The notes below the pieces were generated by a model. That model was not told the origin of the DNA and searched no databases. It saw only the letters and a list, made by a program, of their open reading frames with translations. A program made the position numbers and the translations under genes. A stretch of DNA of 64,000 nucleotides. Origin: JAEUIV01 sp033763795 (lineage in GTDB: Bacteria; Planctomycetota; Phycisphaerae; Phycisphaerales; UBA1924). The stretch spans positions 1-64,000 of the forward strand of contig JANRJV010000018.1 of the NCBI GenBank assembly GCA_033763795.1. Reading direction: 5' to 3'. Each line of letters begins with the position of its first letter. The stretch's first letter is position 1. This document shows positions 28,110-36,301 of this stretch, one piece after another.

Positions 28110-28930
28110 GCGTCCTCGCCGCGCCCCGGCTCCACGCGGTCCTCGTCATCCGTCAGCGCCCGCCGGCACGCCGCCTCGATCCCCCACAATGTCAGATCAG
28201 GCACGATCCGGTCGATCAGTTCATCGTCATCGAAGATCAGCGCCGCGTCCCCGCCCGTCGCCACCACCGGCGGATACCCCTCGTACGCCTCCGCGTACCG
28301 CTCCACGAGGATCCGCACCAGCCCGCGAATGCCGAAATACACCCCGTTGAGCATCGCCTCCGCCGTGTTCTTCCCGAAGGGACCCGCGTCGGGCCGGCCC
28401 AGCACGATCGAGGGCAGCGCCGCCGTCCGCTCGTGCAGCGCCGCCAGCTGCATCCCCGCCCCGGGCGCGATCGCGCCCCCCTGGAACACGCCCATCCCGT
28501 CCACGAAGTCGACCGTCACCGCCGTCCCGCAGTCAACGACCACGCACGCCTGCTTCATGTTCTCGTACGCCGCCAGCGCGTTGAGCAGCCGGTCCTGCCC
28601 GGGCGTCGCGCCCTCGGCGAGCGCCGTCTCGATCGGGATCGCAAGGTCGAGCCCGATGCGGTAGATCGGGGCGCCCGGGGTCTCGCCCAGCGCGTCGACC
28701 AGCCCGCGCGCCGCCGGCTCGTTCACCGACGCCACCACCACCGCCGCCGGACCACCGTCCGCCTCCGCCGTCAGTTCCTCGACCATCGACCGCGCCTGCT
28801 GCAACAGCACCGCCTGCTGCGCGTTCATCAGCCGCTGCGACCGCAGCAGCTCGCGCCCGCGGAAACGCCCCAGCCGCGTCGTGCTGTTGCCCACGCTCAC
28901 CGCCAGCAGGTTCATCGACGACTCAGACAC
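28106..28930 (-). CDS. coaX: Type III pantothenate kinase
   Basis: A 274-residue ASKHA-fold kinase for the first step of coenzyme A synthesis. The family motifs TPGQDRLLNA and VVDCGTAVTVDFVD are clear, as is FQGGAIAPGAGMQLAAL. The first phosphate-binding motif, normally DxGNT, reads SVGNS: the conserved Asp that helps bind metal and ATP is a Ser. Start taken as the GTG at 28930, with GGAG eight bases upstream and an 8-base overlap with the aminotransferase; an ATG at 28915 would remove the overlap. It is followed by the MnmE-like gene through an ATGA overlap. Confidence 0.88.
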   Translation of the reverse strand: MSESSMNLLAVSVGNSTTRLGRFRGRELLRSQRLMNAQQAVLLQQARSMVEELTAEADGGPAAVVVASVNEPAARGLVDALGETPGAPIYRIGLDLAIPIETALAEGATPGQDRLLNALAAYENMKQACVVVDCGTAVTVDFVDGMGVFQGGAIAPGAGMQLAALHERTAALPSIVLGRPDAGPFGKNTAEAMLNGVYFGIRGLVRILVERYAEAYEGYPPVVATGGDAALIFDDDELIDRIVPDLTLWGIEAACRRALTDDEDRVEPGRGEDA

Positions 28931-29840
28931 GCGCCACGCTCCGCGCCGCCGACCCCGCCGAGTTCACGTCGCGCCCCACCGCCTCCACCAGCGCCGCCAG
29001 CAGCTCACGCGCCCGCGGCCCGGGCCGACCGTCCCCCACCGCCGCGCCGTCGATCGACACCACGCTCGCCACCATCGTCTTGGTCCCCACCAGCATCACC
29101 TCCGGCGCCGCCCGCAGCTCCGCCTCGCGCACCGGCCGCTCCACCACCGCCGCCCCACCGACGCCGTGATCGACCAGCAGCCGCCGCGTCACTCCCGCCA
29201 GCATCGGCGCGCTCTCGAGCGAAGGCGTCACGAACGACCGCCCGTCGTGCAGGAACACGTTCGTCGCCGTCCCCTCCGTCACCAGCCCGTCCCGCACCAT
29301 CACCGCGTCGTCGCACCCCAGCTCGTCCGCCTCAAACGCCGCCAGCACGCCCCCCAGCAGCGAGATCGACTTCACATGCCCGCGCAGCCACCGCGTATCG
29401 GGACGCAGCGCCACCCGCTTCACCTCGGGCTCCGTGCACTGGGCCACGGGCCTCACCGCCGTCGCGTACCCCAGGACCGTCGGCCTGATCGGCCCCCGCG
29501 GCACGCGCGGCCGCTCGGGCCCCGCCGCCCCCGCCGGCGTCCCACGCGTGATCTGCCAGTACACGAACGCCTCCACCAGCCCGCTCCCGCGCACCAGCTC
29601 CTCCGTCAGAGGGCCCAGCGACGCCGCGTCAAACCCGCTCAGCCGGCACTCGCGCAGACCCTCCGCCAGCCGCTGCTCGTGGTGCCACAGACCGATGACC
29701 CGCGGCACGCCGTCGCGCCCCGCCGTCGTCCGCAGCCCCTCGTACACACCGTCGCCGAAAAGGAACCCGCGGTCGAAGACCGACACACGAGCCTCGTCCG
29801 CTTCCACCAGCGATCCGTTGAAATGAACGCGCACGCTCAA
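28923..29840 (-). CDS. PLP-dependent class IV aminotransferase (branched-chain / D-amino-acid type)
   Basis: A 305-residue fold-type IV enzyme. It opens with VHFNGSLVEADEARVSVFDR, then GFLFGDGVYEGLRTT; the PLP lysine is in HVKSISLLGGVLAA, and the cofactor-pocket glutamate lies in VTEGTATNVFL. The KS(I/L)xLLG context fits D-amino-acid aminotransferases and branched-chain aminotransferases more than aminodeoxychorismate lyase, but specificity is not settled. The longest frame starts with TTG at 29840; a GTG at 29834 with TAGGCT six bases before it is an alternative, possibly leaderless, start. It lies 34 bases after the YihY-family gene. Confidence 0.85.
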   Translation of the reverse strand: MSVRVHFNGSLVEADEARVSVFDRGFLFGDGVYEGLRTTAGRDGVPRVIGLWHHEQRLAEGLRECRLSGFDAASLGPLTEELVRGSGLVEAFVYWQITRGTPAGAAGPERPRVPRGPIRPTVLGYATAVRPVAQCTEPEVKRVALRPDTRWLRGHVKSISLLGGVLAAFEADELGCDDAVMVRDGLVTEGTATNVFLHDGRSFVTPSLESAPMLAGVTRRLLVDHGVGGAAVVERPVREAELRAAPEVMLVGTKTMVASVVSIDGAAVGDGRPGPRARELLAALVEAVGRDVNSAGSAARSVARV

Positions 29841-29874
29841 AGCCTAGCACGCCACCCCTCGCCCGACCCGGCCC

Positions 29875-31365
29875 TCAGCCCGCCTCGCCGGGCTTCGCCG
29901 CCCGCGTCCCGTTCAGGCTCGTCAGCTTGATCGTCGACAGCGCCTCCAGCTGGCTCCGCCTGAGCAGCCCCAGCACGCTGACCTGCCCGTTCGCCGGCGC
30001 CGGCGCATCCCCCGCCAGGTCGTGCATCGCCGTCAGGATGTCCGCCGCAGAGATGCTCTCAGGGGGCCGCGCCAGCGTATACGCGTTCTCATCCGCGTCC
30101 TTGGCGTCCGCCACGCGGTGCACGAACGAACGCTTGATGAGCTGCTGAATCACGCGATCGGTCGTCGCCTCCGCGAGCCCGCACCGCTTGGCGAGCTGCT
30201 CGCCCGTCATCGCCTGCCCGCGCTCGAACCCCTCCGCCAGAGCGCCCATGATTACCACCGCCATCGCCGGGTCAACGATCGGCAGCTTGTCCTCACGCTC
30301 CAGCGCCAGGTGACGCCCCGAAGCCACCGTCTCCACCGCGTACGTCACCTCGAACCCCAGCAGCACGATCAGCCACGTGATGTACACCCACGTCAGGAAG
30401 ATCGGCAGCAGCGCCAGCGACCCGTACACCGCCGTCTGCCCGCCCGTATCGGGGTTCGCCAGGTACGCGACGAACGCCGCCAGCAGCGACTTGGCCCCCT
30501 CCCACAGCGCCGCCGCCAGCAACGCACCCGCCGCCGCCGAGCGGAACTTCAGCCGCGCGTTGGGCATCAGCCAGTACGCCGCGATCAGGAGCGCCCACGT
30601 GATCACGAACCGCGCCATCAGGTTCAGCGGCGCCGCGAACCCCGGCGTCAGACCCGACAGCCACTCCACGCCCGCCCGGCTGAAAAAGAACCCGCCCACC
30701 AGGAACACCGGCCCAAGCACCAGCAAAAACGTGTAGCTCGTCAGCCGCGTCCGCAGGCTCCGACCCGACGGCGCCCGGCAGATCGTGTTGAACGCCTGCT
30801 CCACCTGGATGATCAGCGACAGCGCCGCATAGATCAGCACCAGGATGCCCACCACCGCGATCAGCCCCGAGTTCAGCTCCTGGATCCGCTCGACCGTCCG
30901 CTCCACGAACTGCTGCACCGTGTCCGCCAGCCGCGTCGGGCTCCCGCTCTGCGCCTCATCGTGCGCCCCGTCCTCGCCGCCGCTCCCGCCGTTCACCGGC
31001 CCCGGCATCCCCGCCGTGTCCGAGGGCAGCGCGGGGCCCACGAACCAGTTGTCGCCCAGCGGGTTCATCGGCGCCGTCGACCCGTCCATGTTGGTCCGCA
31101 GCTCGATGCGGTTGAGCCCCGTGTACTCCATCAGGTCCGCGAGGACGTTCTTCATCCCCTGCTCGCCCAGGAACGCCTTGAACAGCACCAGCGCCAGCAC
31201 CAGCACCGGGATCAGGCTGAAGATCGTGCGATACGCCAGCGCCGCCGCCATCTCCGGCGCGTTGTCGTAGTACAGCCGTCGGCCGCCGAACCGCGCCAGG
31301 TCGATCATGAACCGCACAGGACGGCTCTGCCACCGCCGCCCCAGTCTCATCGCAAGGTCATTCAT
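29875..31365 (-). CDS. YihY/BrkB-family inner-membrane protein
   Basis: A 496-residue polytopic membrane protein with the family opening APEMAAALAYRTIFSLIPVL, followed by a long outside loop (about residues 90-160, rich in Gly, Ser and Asp) and four to five more helices (ending YVTWLIVLLG-like sequence near residue 330). The last 130 residues form a cytoplasmic winged-helix-like domain (MTGEQLAKRCGLAEATTDRV). The YihY/BrkB family (sometimes called virulence factor BrkB, and once misnamed ribonuclease BN) has no settled function. The ATG overlaps the stop of the preceding pseudouridine synthase gene (ATGA). Confidence 0.87.
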   Translation of the reverse strand: MNDLAMRLGRRWQSRPVRFMIDLARFGGRRLYYDNAPEMAAALAYRTIFSLIPVLVLALVLFKAFLGEQGMKNVLADLMEYTGLNRIELRTNMDGSTAPMNPLGDNWFVGPALPSDTAGMPGPVNGGSGGEDGAHDEAQSGSPTRLADTVQQFVERTVERIQELNSGLIAVVGILVLIYAALSLIIQVEQAFNTICRAPSGRSLRTRLTSYTFLLVLGPVFLVGGFFFSRAGVEWLSGLTPGFAAPLNLMARFVITWALLIAAYWLMPNARLKFRSAAAGALLAAALWEGAKSLLAAFVAYLANPDTGGQTAVYGSLALLPIFLTWVYITWLIVLLGFEVTYAVETVASGRHLALEREDKLPIVDPAMAVVIMGALAEGFERGQAMTGEQLAKRCGLAEATTDRVIQQLIKRSFVHRVADAKDADENAYTLARPPESISAADILTAMHDLAGDAPAPANGQVSVLGLLRRSQLEALSTIKLTSLNGTRAAKPGEAG

Positions 31366-33002
31366 GTGCGCAGCCGTGGAGGCGCCTCCGCCAGCGGAAA
31401 CTTCGATGCCGCACGCCCGTCCCGCACCCCGCCACGGGCTCCGCCCGCCTTCTTCGATCCGCCCCCGCCCTGCTTTCGCGCCGCCGGCGCACCCGCCGCA
31501 CGACCGCTCCCGGGACCTTCCCCGCCGCCCGCCCGCGACCCGCCAGGCTTGCCCCTCGGCGCCATCGGCCCCCCCGGCTTCCCGCCCTTCATCGCCCCGG
31601 GCTTGCCCCCGGCAGACCAGCCCTTCCCGCGCCCCTTCGCCCCCGCCGCCCCCCCGGCCCCACCGGCCCCACCGGCCCCGCGCTTCGCATCACGCCCATC
31701 GCGCCTCTCGCGCGTATCGCGCGCATCACGCCCATCGCGCCTCTCACGCGTATCGCGCGCATCACGCCTCTCGCGCGTCTCACGCCCCTCGCGCTGCTGA
31801 CCGGGGCCGCTCGCGCGCTTGGCTCCCTCAGGCCTGACGCGCCGCGACAACACTCCCGCGCCCGCATCGCCCACGCGCACCGGCGCCGCCCCGCGCTCGC
31901 CCCGGCCACGCGCGCCGCCCGTTCCCGTCCCCATGCCCCGGCCCCGCGAAGGCTCGCGCTCCTCAACCCCATCCTCAAGCTCGACATCCTCATCCACGCC
32001 CGGCTGCGACCGCGTGGGCCCCAGCTTCATCGCGTGCGACCTCCGCAGCGCACGCTCCTCGACCCCCTTGGGCCCCTTGCCCGATGCCGCCTGCCGCAGC
32101 GCCCGCAGCTCCGCGTCCGTCAGGTCGCGCCACTCCCCGGGCTTCAGACCGCGCAGCGTCACCGGGCCCATCGCGATCCGCACCAGCTTCCGCACCGGGC
32201 ACCCCAGCTTCGCCAGCATGCGCCGGATCTGCCGGTTCCGCCCCTCCTTCAGCGTGATGTCCAGGATCGTCCGCGCCGCCTCCTCCTTCACCATCGTGAT
32301 CGACACGCCCTCGGTCCGCGACGCCCCCATCGTCTTGCCCTCGCGCCGGTCCGCGAGATAGACCCCCACGTTCAGCCGCTCCCGCGCCTCCGCGTCGAGC
32401 CGGCCCTTCACCACCGCGCGATACGTCTTCTCCACGCCGTAGCGCGGATGCGTCAGCCGATTGGCAAGCTCCCCGTCGTTGGTCAGCAGGATCAGCCCCA
32501 TCGTGTCGTAGTCGAGCCGCCCCACCGGGTACAGCCGCGCCCCGCTCGGGTGCGGCACGACGTCCACAACCGTCCGCCGCCCCTGCTCGTCCGCCGCCGT
32601 GCTCAGCGTCGCGCGCGGCTTGTACAGCATCACGTACACCTTCAGCTGCTTCGCCGCGGGCGATCGCTCGTCCAGCACCTGCTTGGGGATGTACCGCTCC
32701 ATCGGCGCGCCGTCCACCAGCACCGTGTCCCGCCGCGGGTCGATCATCACGGGCATGTCCCGCACGATCTCGCCGTTCACCGCCACGCGCCCTTCTTCGA
32801 TCAGCGCCTCGCACGCCCGCCGCGAGCCGATCCCCGCCTCCGCCATCACCTTCTGCAGACGGATCCCCCCGCGCCGCGAACCCGCGCCGCCGGACCCCGC
32901 CCCCCGGCCCCGACCAGATCCGCTCCCGCCGCGCCCGCCTCCCCGGCGCTCGGGCGGGCCCGAGCCGGGGCTCGGGCGCGTGCGTGTGGGCGGGGGCGTC
33001 AT
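31362..33002 (-). CDS. RsuA/RluB-family pseudouridine synthase with long disordered tail
   Basis: A 546-residue protein whose residues 45-300 form the enzyme: an S4 domain (RLQKVMAEAGIGSRRACEAL) and an RsuA-type catalytic domain with the catalytic Asp in PVGRLDYDTMGLILLTNDG and KEGRNRQIRRMLAKLG. It modifies rRNA. Both ends are low complexity: a Gly/Arg/Ser-rich N-terminus and a tail of about 240 residues rich in Arg, Gly, Asp and Lys, including three 12-residue repeats, probably an RNA-binding disordered region. I place the start at 33002 because a TAGAAT -10 element ends seven bases upstream; the ATG at 33011 would overlap that element. It heads the leftward gene run. Confidence 0.87.
   Translation of the reverse strand: MTPPPTRTRPSPGSGPPERRGGGRGGSGSGRGRGAGSGGAGSRRGGIRLQKVMAEAGIGSRRACEALIEEGRVAVNGEIVRDMPVMIDPRRDTVLVDGAPMERYIPKQVLDERSPAAKQLKVYVMLYKPRATLSTAADEQGRRTVVDVVPHPSGARLYPVGRLDYDTMGLILLTNDGELANRLTHPRYGVEKTYRAVVKGRLDAEARERLNVGVYLADRREGKTMGASRTEGVSITMVKEEAARTILDITLKEGRNRQIRRMLAKLGCPVRKLVRIAMGPVTLRGLKPGEWRDLTDAELRALRQAASGKGPKGVEERALRRSHAMKLGPTRSQPGVDEDVELEDGVEEREPSRGRGMGTGTGGARGRGERGAAPVRVGDAGAGVLSRRVRPEGAKRASGPGQQREGRETRERRDARDTRERRDGRDARDTRERRDGRDAKRGAGGAGGAGGAAGAKGRGKGWSAGGKPGAMKGGKPGGPMAPRGKPGGSRAGGGEGPGSGRAAGAPAARKQGGGGSKKAGGARGGVRDGRAASKFPLAEAPPRLRT
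31686..31793 (-). repeat. Three tandem 36-base repeats inside the pseudouridine synthase tail
   Basis: Three in-frame units of 36 bases encode 12 residues each: two RDTRERRDGRDA copies and one variant REGRETRERRDA. The units differ by a few synonymous and non-synonymous changes. They lie in the disordered C-terminal tail. Confidence 0.85.
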
Positions 33003-33009
33003 GGCCGGC

Positions 33010-33015
33010 ATTCTA
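33010..33015 (-). promoter_or_regulatory. -10 element TAGAAT before the leftward pseudouridine synthase gene
   Basis: Read leftward, TAGAAT matches the TATAAT consensus at five of six bases and ends seven bases before the ATG at 33002. No good -35 is seen. It would give a transcript with almost no leader. Confidence 0.5.
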
Positions 33016-33122
33016 GGGCGGAGGCCCTACAGATCCCTTCCCTCGCTCCCGCGCGGGTCGAGCCCCGGGCCCTCTCACGCCGATAACCCATCAGCACACC
33101 ATCCCGCACACCCCGCTTACCG

Positions 33123-34358
33123 ATGACCACCTTCTCACCCGACCCGCACCTCCAGAACCCCTCGGGCGACCTGTTCCTCTCGCCCCGCGTCATCGACCGC
33201 GCCGCATTCGAAGACTTCGCCGCGCGCCTCCGCGCCCTCATCGACGACGCCGCGGCCCGCGGCAGCGCCGTCCGCCTCGCCTCCGCCGACGCCGAGAAGC
33301 TCCACGCCCTCCTCACCGAAGCCTCCCGCAAGAACGCCGAGCAGGTCGAGCTCTCCGCGCGCGTCCTCAAGACCCTCGCCCAGCGCACCTCCGAGGTCGA
33401 CGCGCTGCTCGCCCGCGCCGCCGACCTCGCCTCCGCCGGCGCCCAGATGGAGTCGCGCCTCGCGGCGATCGTGGACCGCCGCGTTGCCGAGCTCGACGCC
33501 CGCGCCGCCGACCTGGGGCGGCAGCTCGCCGCCGCCCACGAGGAACACGCCTCCCGCCTCTCCGCCGCCGTCGAAGCGGCCGAGGCCCGCGTCGCCTCCG
33601 CCATGGAACGCCTCGATCGCGCCCGCGCCACGCTGGTGCAGCAGACCGAGACCACCGTCTTCGCCGCCGAGAAGCTCCTCCGCGCCCAGTGCGAGCGCGC
33701 CGAGAAGCTCCTCTCCGCCCCCGCCGGGCTCACGAACAACCTCGAGCGCATCGAGACCGCCGCGCGCCGCGCCGAGACCGCCGCCCAGCAGCTCGCCGGC
33801 ATCCACGCCCGCGCCGAATCCGCCGCGACGCAGCTCGCCCGCTCCCTCGACGGCTCCATCGCCTTCTCCGACGAACTCATCGCCCAGCGCCAGTCGCTCG
33901 ACGCCCAGACCGCCCGCGCCCTCGAAAAGGTCCACGAGGCCCGCAAGCTGCTCGAGCCGGCCCAAGCCATCGAGGCCCGCGCGGGCGCCACCGCCGACAA
34001 GCTCGCCGAAGCCGCCGCCCGCGCCGCCGACGCACAGGCAAAGGCCCGCTCCATCGCCGCGGAAGTCCAGCGAACCGTCGGCCTCGCCGCCGACGCACTC
34101 GAAATGCTCGAGCCCTGGCGCGCCGTCCTTCTCGAGCCCAGCCCCGACGGCCCGCTCCCCGAGCCCATCATCAACCTCATCGCCCGCATGCGCGGCGAGC
34201 TCGCCCACGACCTCGCCTCCGTCGCCACCGCCATGCAGGCAATCGCCGCCAAAGCCGGCGGCCCGCCCGCGACACAGCCCCCCAAGCTCCGCGCCGAGCC
34301 CATCGTCCGCGTCAAGACGACCCGCCCGCGCCCCGAGCGCGATTCCAGCGCCGCCTGA
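33123..34358 (+). CDS. Cytoplasmic coiled-coil protein of unknown function
   Basis: A 411-residue protein, almost wholly helical, with long Ala/Glu/Arg heptad stretches from about residue 40 to 330 (EARVASAMERLDRARATLVQ; IETAARRAETAAQQLAG). No signal peptide or membrane helix is visible, and the only non-helical parts are the short N-terminus (SPDPHLQNPSGDLFLSPRV) and the Pro-rich end. No enzymatic motif is recognised; a structural or scaffolding role is plausible. It is divergent from the pseudouridine synthase gene (121 bases between starts) and convergent with scpA. Confidence 0.7.
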   Translation: MTTFSPDPHLQNPSGDLFLSPRVIDRAAFEDFAARLRALIDDAAARGSAVRLASADAEKLHALLTEASRKNAEQVELSARVLKTLAQRTSEVDALLARAADLASAGAQMESRLAAIVDRRVAELDARAADLGRQLAAAHEEHASRLSAAVEAAEARVASAMERLDRARATLVQQTETTVFAAEKLLRAQCERAEKLLSAPAGLTNNLERIETAARRAETAAQQLAGIHARAESAATQLARSLDGSIAFSDELIAQRQSLDAQTARALEKVHEARKLLEPAQAIEARAGATADKLAEAAARAADAQAKARSIAAEVQRTVGLAADALEMLEPWRAVLLEPSPDGPLPEPIINLIARMRGELAHDLASVATAMQAIAAKAGGPPATQPPKLRAEPIVRVKTTRPRPERDSSAA

Positions 34359-34382
34359 ACCGCGCTCAGCCCGCAGACACCC

Positions 34383-35237
34383 TCAACCCGCGGACCCTTC
34401 CGGCGGCTTCATAGCGCTCGGCGCCGGCTCCTCCCCCTCCGTCAGCGCGATCGTCACGTCCTGATCCGCCCCGCGCTGCGCCACGCGCACCGCACGCTGC
34501 CGAACCAGCTCCAGCACCGCCAGGAACATCCCGATCACTTCCACCCGCTTCTTCCCCGAGAAGAGCGCCCGCAGCGGCATCATCCCCGAAGCGTTGTCCG
34601 CCCCCGCGCTCCCCGCCGCCGACCGCTCCCGCAGCCGCTCCAGAATGTCCGCCGCGTGCAGCTCGATCGGCGTGTCGTCATCCACCACCGCGTGCTGACC
34701 CAGCCGCTCGAACACCACCGTCGACGCGATCCGCGCGTACGCCTGCGCAAGATCGAACAGGCTCAGGTCTTCCAGGTCCAGCGGCGGCTCGTACCCCTCG
34801 GGCACGGGCGGCGCCGCCGGCGAACCAAGAGCGCCCAGCGGCCGGCGCTGCAGCCACGCCTGACGGCGCGCTTCCAGCTTCTCCGACGCCTCGCGGAACC
34901 GCTTGTACTCGAGCAGCGCACGCACCAGCTCCGCCGCCGGATCGCCCGCGTCCCGCGCAACGAGCGCCCCCGCCTCGCCCGGCTCCTCATCGTCCTCGGG
35001 GGGAACCAGCACGCGCGATTTCAGCTCGACCAGCGTCGCAGCCGTCACCAGGAACTCGCCCGCCGGGTCCACGTCGATCCGGCTCAGCTTCTCAAGAAAC
35101 CGCAGGTACTGATCCGTAATCGACGCCAGCGACACCTCGCTGACATCAACCTCCGCGCGCCGGATCAGGTGCAGCAGCAGGTCCAGAGGGCCCTCGAAGC
35201 CCTCCAGCCGAACGGCATAGTCTTCCGTGGTCGCCAT
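34383..35237 (-). CDS. scpA: Segregation and condensation protein A
   Basis: A 284-residue kleisin that bridges the SMC ATPase heads in chromosome condensation. The N-terminal Smc-binding helices are clear (VRLEGFEGPLDLLLHLIRRA and ITDQYLRFLEKL), the middle is charged and variable, and a C-terminal winged helix is present (ALFSGKKRVEVIGMFLAVLE). The start at 35237 fits family N-termini; the open frame continues upstream only into the divergent gene. ScpB and SMC are not in the window. Start codons of scpA and the divergent kdsD are 25 bases apart, so their promoters must overlap. Confidence 0.92.
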   Translation of the reverse strand: MATTEDYAVRLEGFEGPLDLLLHLIRRAEVDVSEVSLASITDQYLRFLEKLSRIDVDPAGEFLVTAATLVELKSRVLVPPEDDEEPGEAGALVARDAGDPAAELVRALLEYKRFREASEKLEARRQAWLQRRPLGALGSPAAPPVPEGYEPPLDLEDLSLFDLAQAYARIASTVVFERLGQHAVVDDDTPIELHAADILERLRERSAAGSAGADNASGMMPLRALFSGKKRVEVIGMFLAVLELVRQRAVRVAQRGADQDVTIALTEGEEPAPSAMKPPEGSAG

Positions 35238-35261
35238 GACGCGTCCGGCGGACTGTACCGT

Positions 35262-36293
35262 ATGACCAGCGTGAGCGACCAAGCCGCCAGGCACACCGAA
35301 CTGCACTCCGCCGCCGAGACCCTCCGCGCCGAGGCCCGCGCCATCGACGCCGCCGCCGCCCTCCTCGACGAACGCTTCCCCCACGCCGTCGACCTCATGA
35401 CCTCCTGCGCCGAGCGCGGCGGGTCCATCCTCGTCTCGGGCCTGGGCAAGTCCGGACTCATCGGCAAGAAGATCTCCGCCACCCTCTCCTCTCTCGGCGC
35501 CCCCTCGCACGACATCCATCCTTCCGAAGCCGCCCACGGCGACCTCGGTCGCATCCGCCGCGAGGATTGCCTCCTCGCCCTCTCGCGCTCCGGCGAGACC
35601 GAGGAAGTCGTCGCCCTCGCCGCCCTCCTCCGCCAGGACGGCGTGCCCATCATCTCCATCACCGCCGGGCCCGAGCGCGGCCACCCCACCAACACCCTCG
35701 CACGCCTCGCCACAGTCGCGCTCTCGATCGGGCCCGCCACGGAGGCGACCGAGGACCTCCTCGCCCCCACCTGCTCCACCACCGCGACGCTCGCCCTGGG
35801 CGACGCCCTCGCCCTGGCCGTCGCGCGGCGCCGCCGATTCACATCCGACGACTTCGCGCGCCGCCACCCCGGCGGAACGCTGGGCGGGCTGCTCCGCCCC
35901 GTCCTCGACGTGCTCCGCTTCCGCGCGGGCACGAATCTCCCCGTCGTCGCGCTGGGGGTCACCGTCCGCGAAGCCGAGACCCGCGCCGCCGCGCTGGGCC
36001 GCCGCACGGGCGCCCTGCTCGTCGTCGATGCCGCCGGGGCCCTCGCCGGGATCTTCACCGACGCCGACCTGCGCCGCCTCGTCCTCGCCGACCCCGCCGC
36101 CCTCGACAGGCCCATAGAGTCCGTCATGACCAGCGGACCCCGCGCGCTCCACTCGGCGTCCCTCGTCCGCGACGCCGTGCAGATGGTCCGCGAGAGCAGG
36201 CTCGACGAGATCCCCGTCGTCGACGACCGGGGCCGCCCCGTCGGACTGCTCGACGTGCAGGACCTCATCGCCATCAAGGTCGTCGAGGGCTGA
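35262..36293 (+). CDS. kdsD: KpsF/GutQ-family sugar isomerase (arabinose-5-phosphate isomerase)
   Basis: A 343-residue enzyme that converts ribulose-5-phosphate to arabinose-5-phosphate, the first step to Kdo. An N-terminal SIS domain (ILVSGLGKSGLIGKKISATL; HPSEAAHGDLGRI; LALSRSGETEE) is followed by FARRHPGGTLG and two CBS domains from about residue 205. The histidine usually seen after GKSG is Leu here. The gene directly downstream is LptC/LptA-like, matching the kdsD-lptC-lptA order of proteobacteria, so a Kdo-containing LPS is likely. The start ATG at 35262 is nine codons before the first SIS-type helix; no Shine-Dalgarno is seen. Confidence 0.9.
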   Translation: MTSVSDQAARHTELHSAAETLRAEARAIDAAAALLDERFPHAVDLMTSCAERGGSILVSGLGKSGLIGKKISATLSSLGAPSHDIHPSEAAHGDLGRIRREDCLLALSRSGETEEVVALAALLRQDGVPIISITAGPERGHPTNTLARLATVALSIGPATEATEDLLAPTCSTTATLALGDALALAVARRRRFTSDDFARRHPGGTLGGLLRPVLDVLRFRAGTNLPVVALGVTVREAETRAAALGRRTGALLVVDAAGALAGIFTDADLRRLVLADPAALDRPIESVMTSGPRALHSASLVRDAVQMVRESRLDEIPVVDDRGRPVGLLDVQDLIAIKVVEG

Positions 36294-36301
36294 TCGTCGC
36301 G

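Noticed and set aside
31686..31793. Direct repeats that could suggest a CRISPR array
   Set aside because: Units are adjacent without spacers, in frame, and encode a protein repeat.
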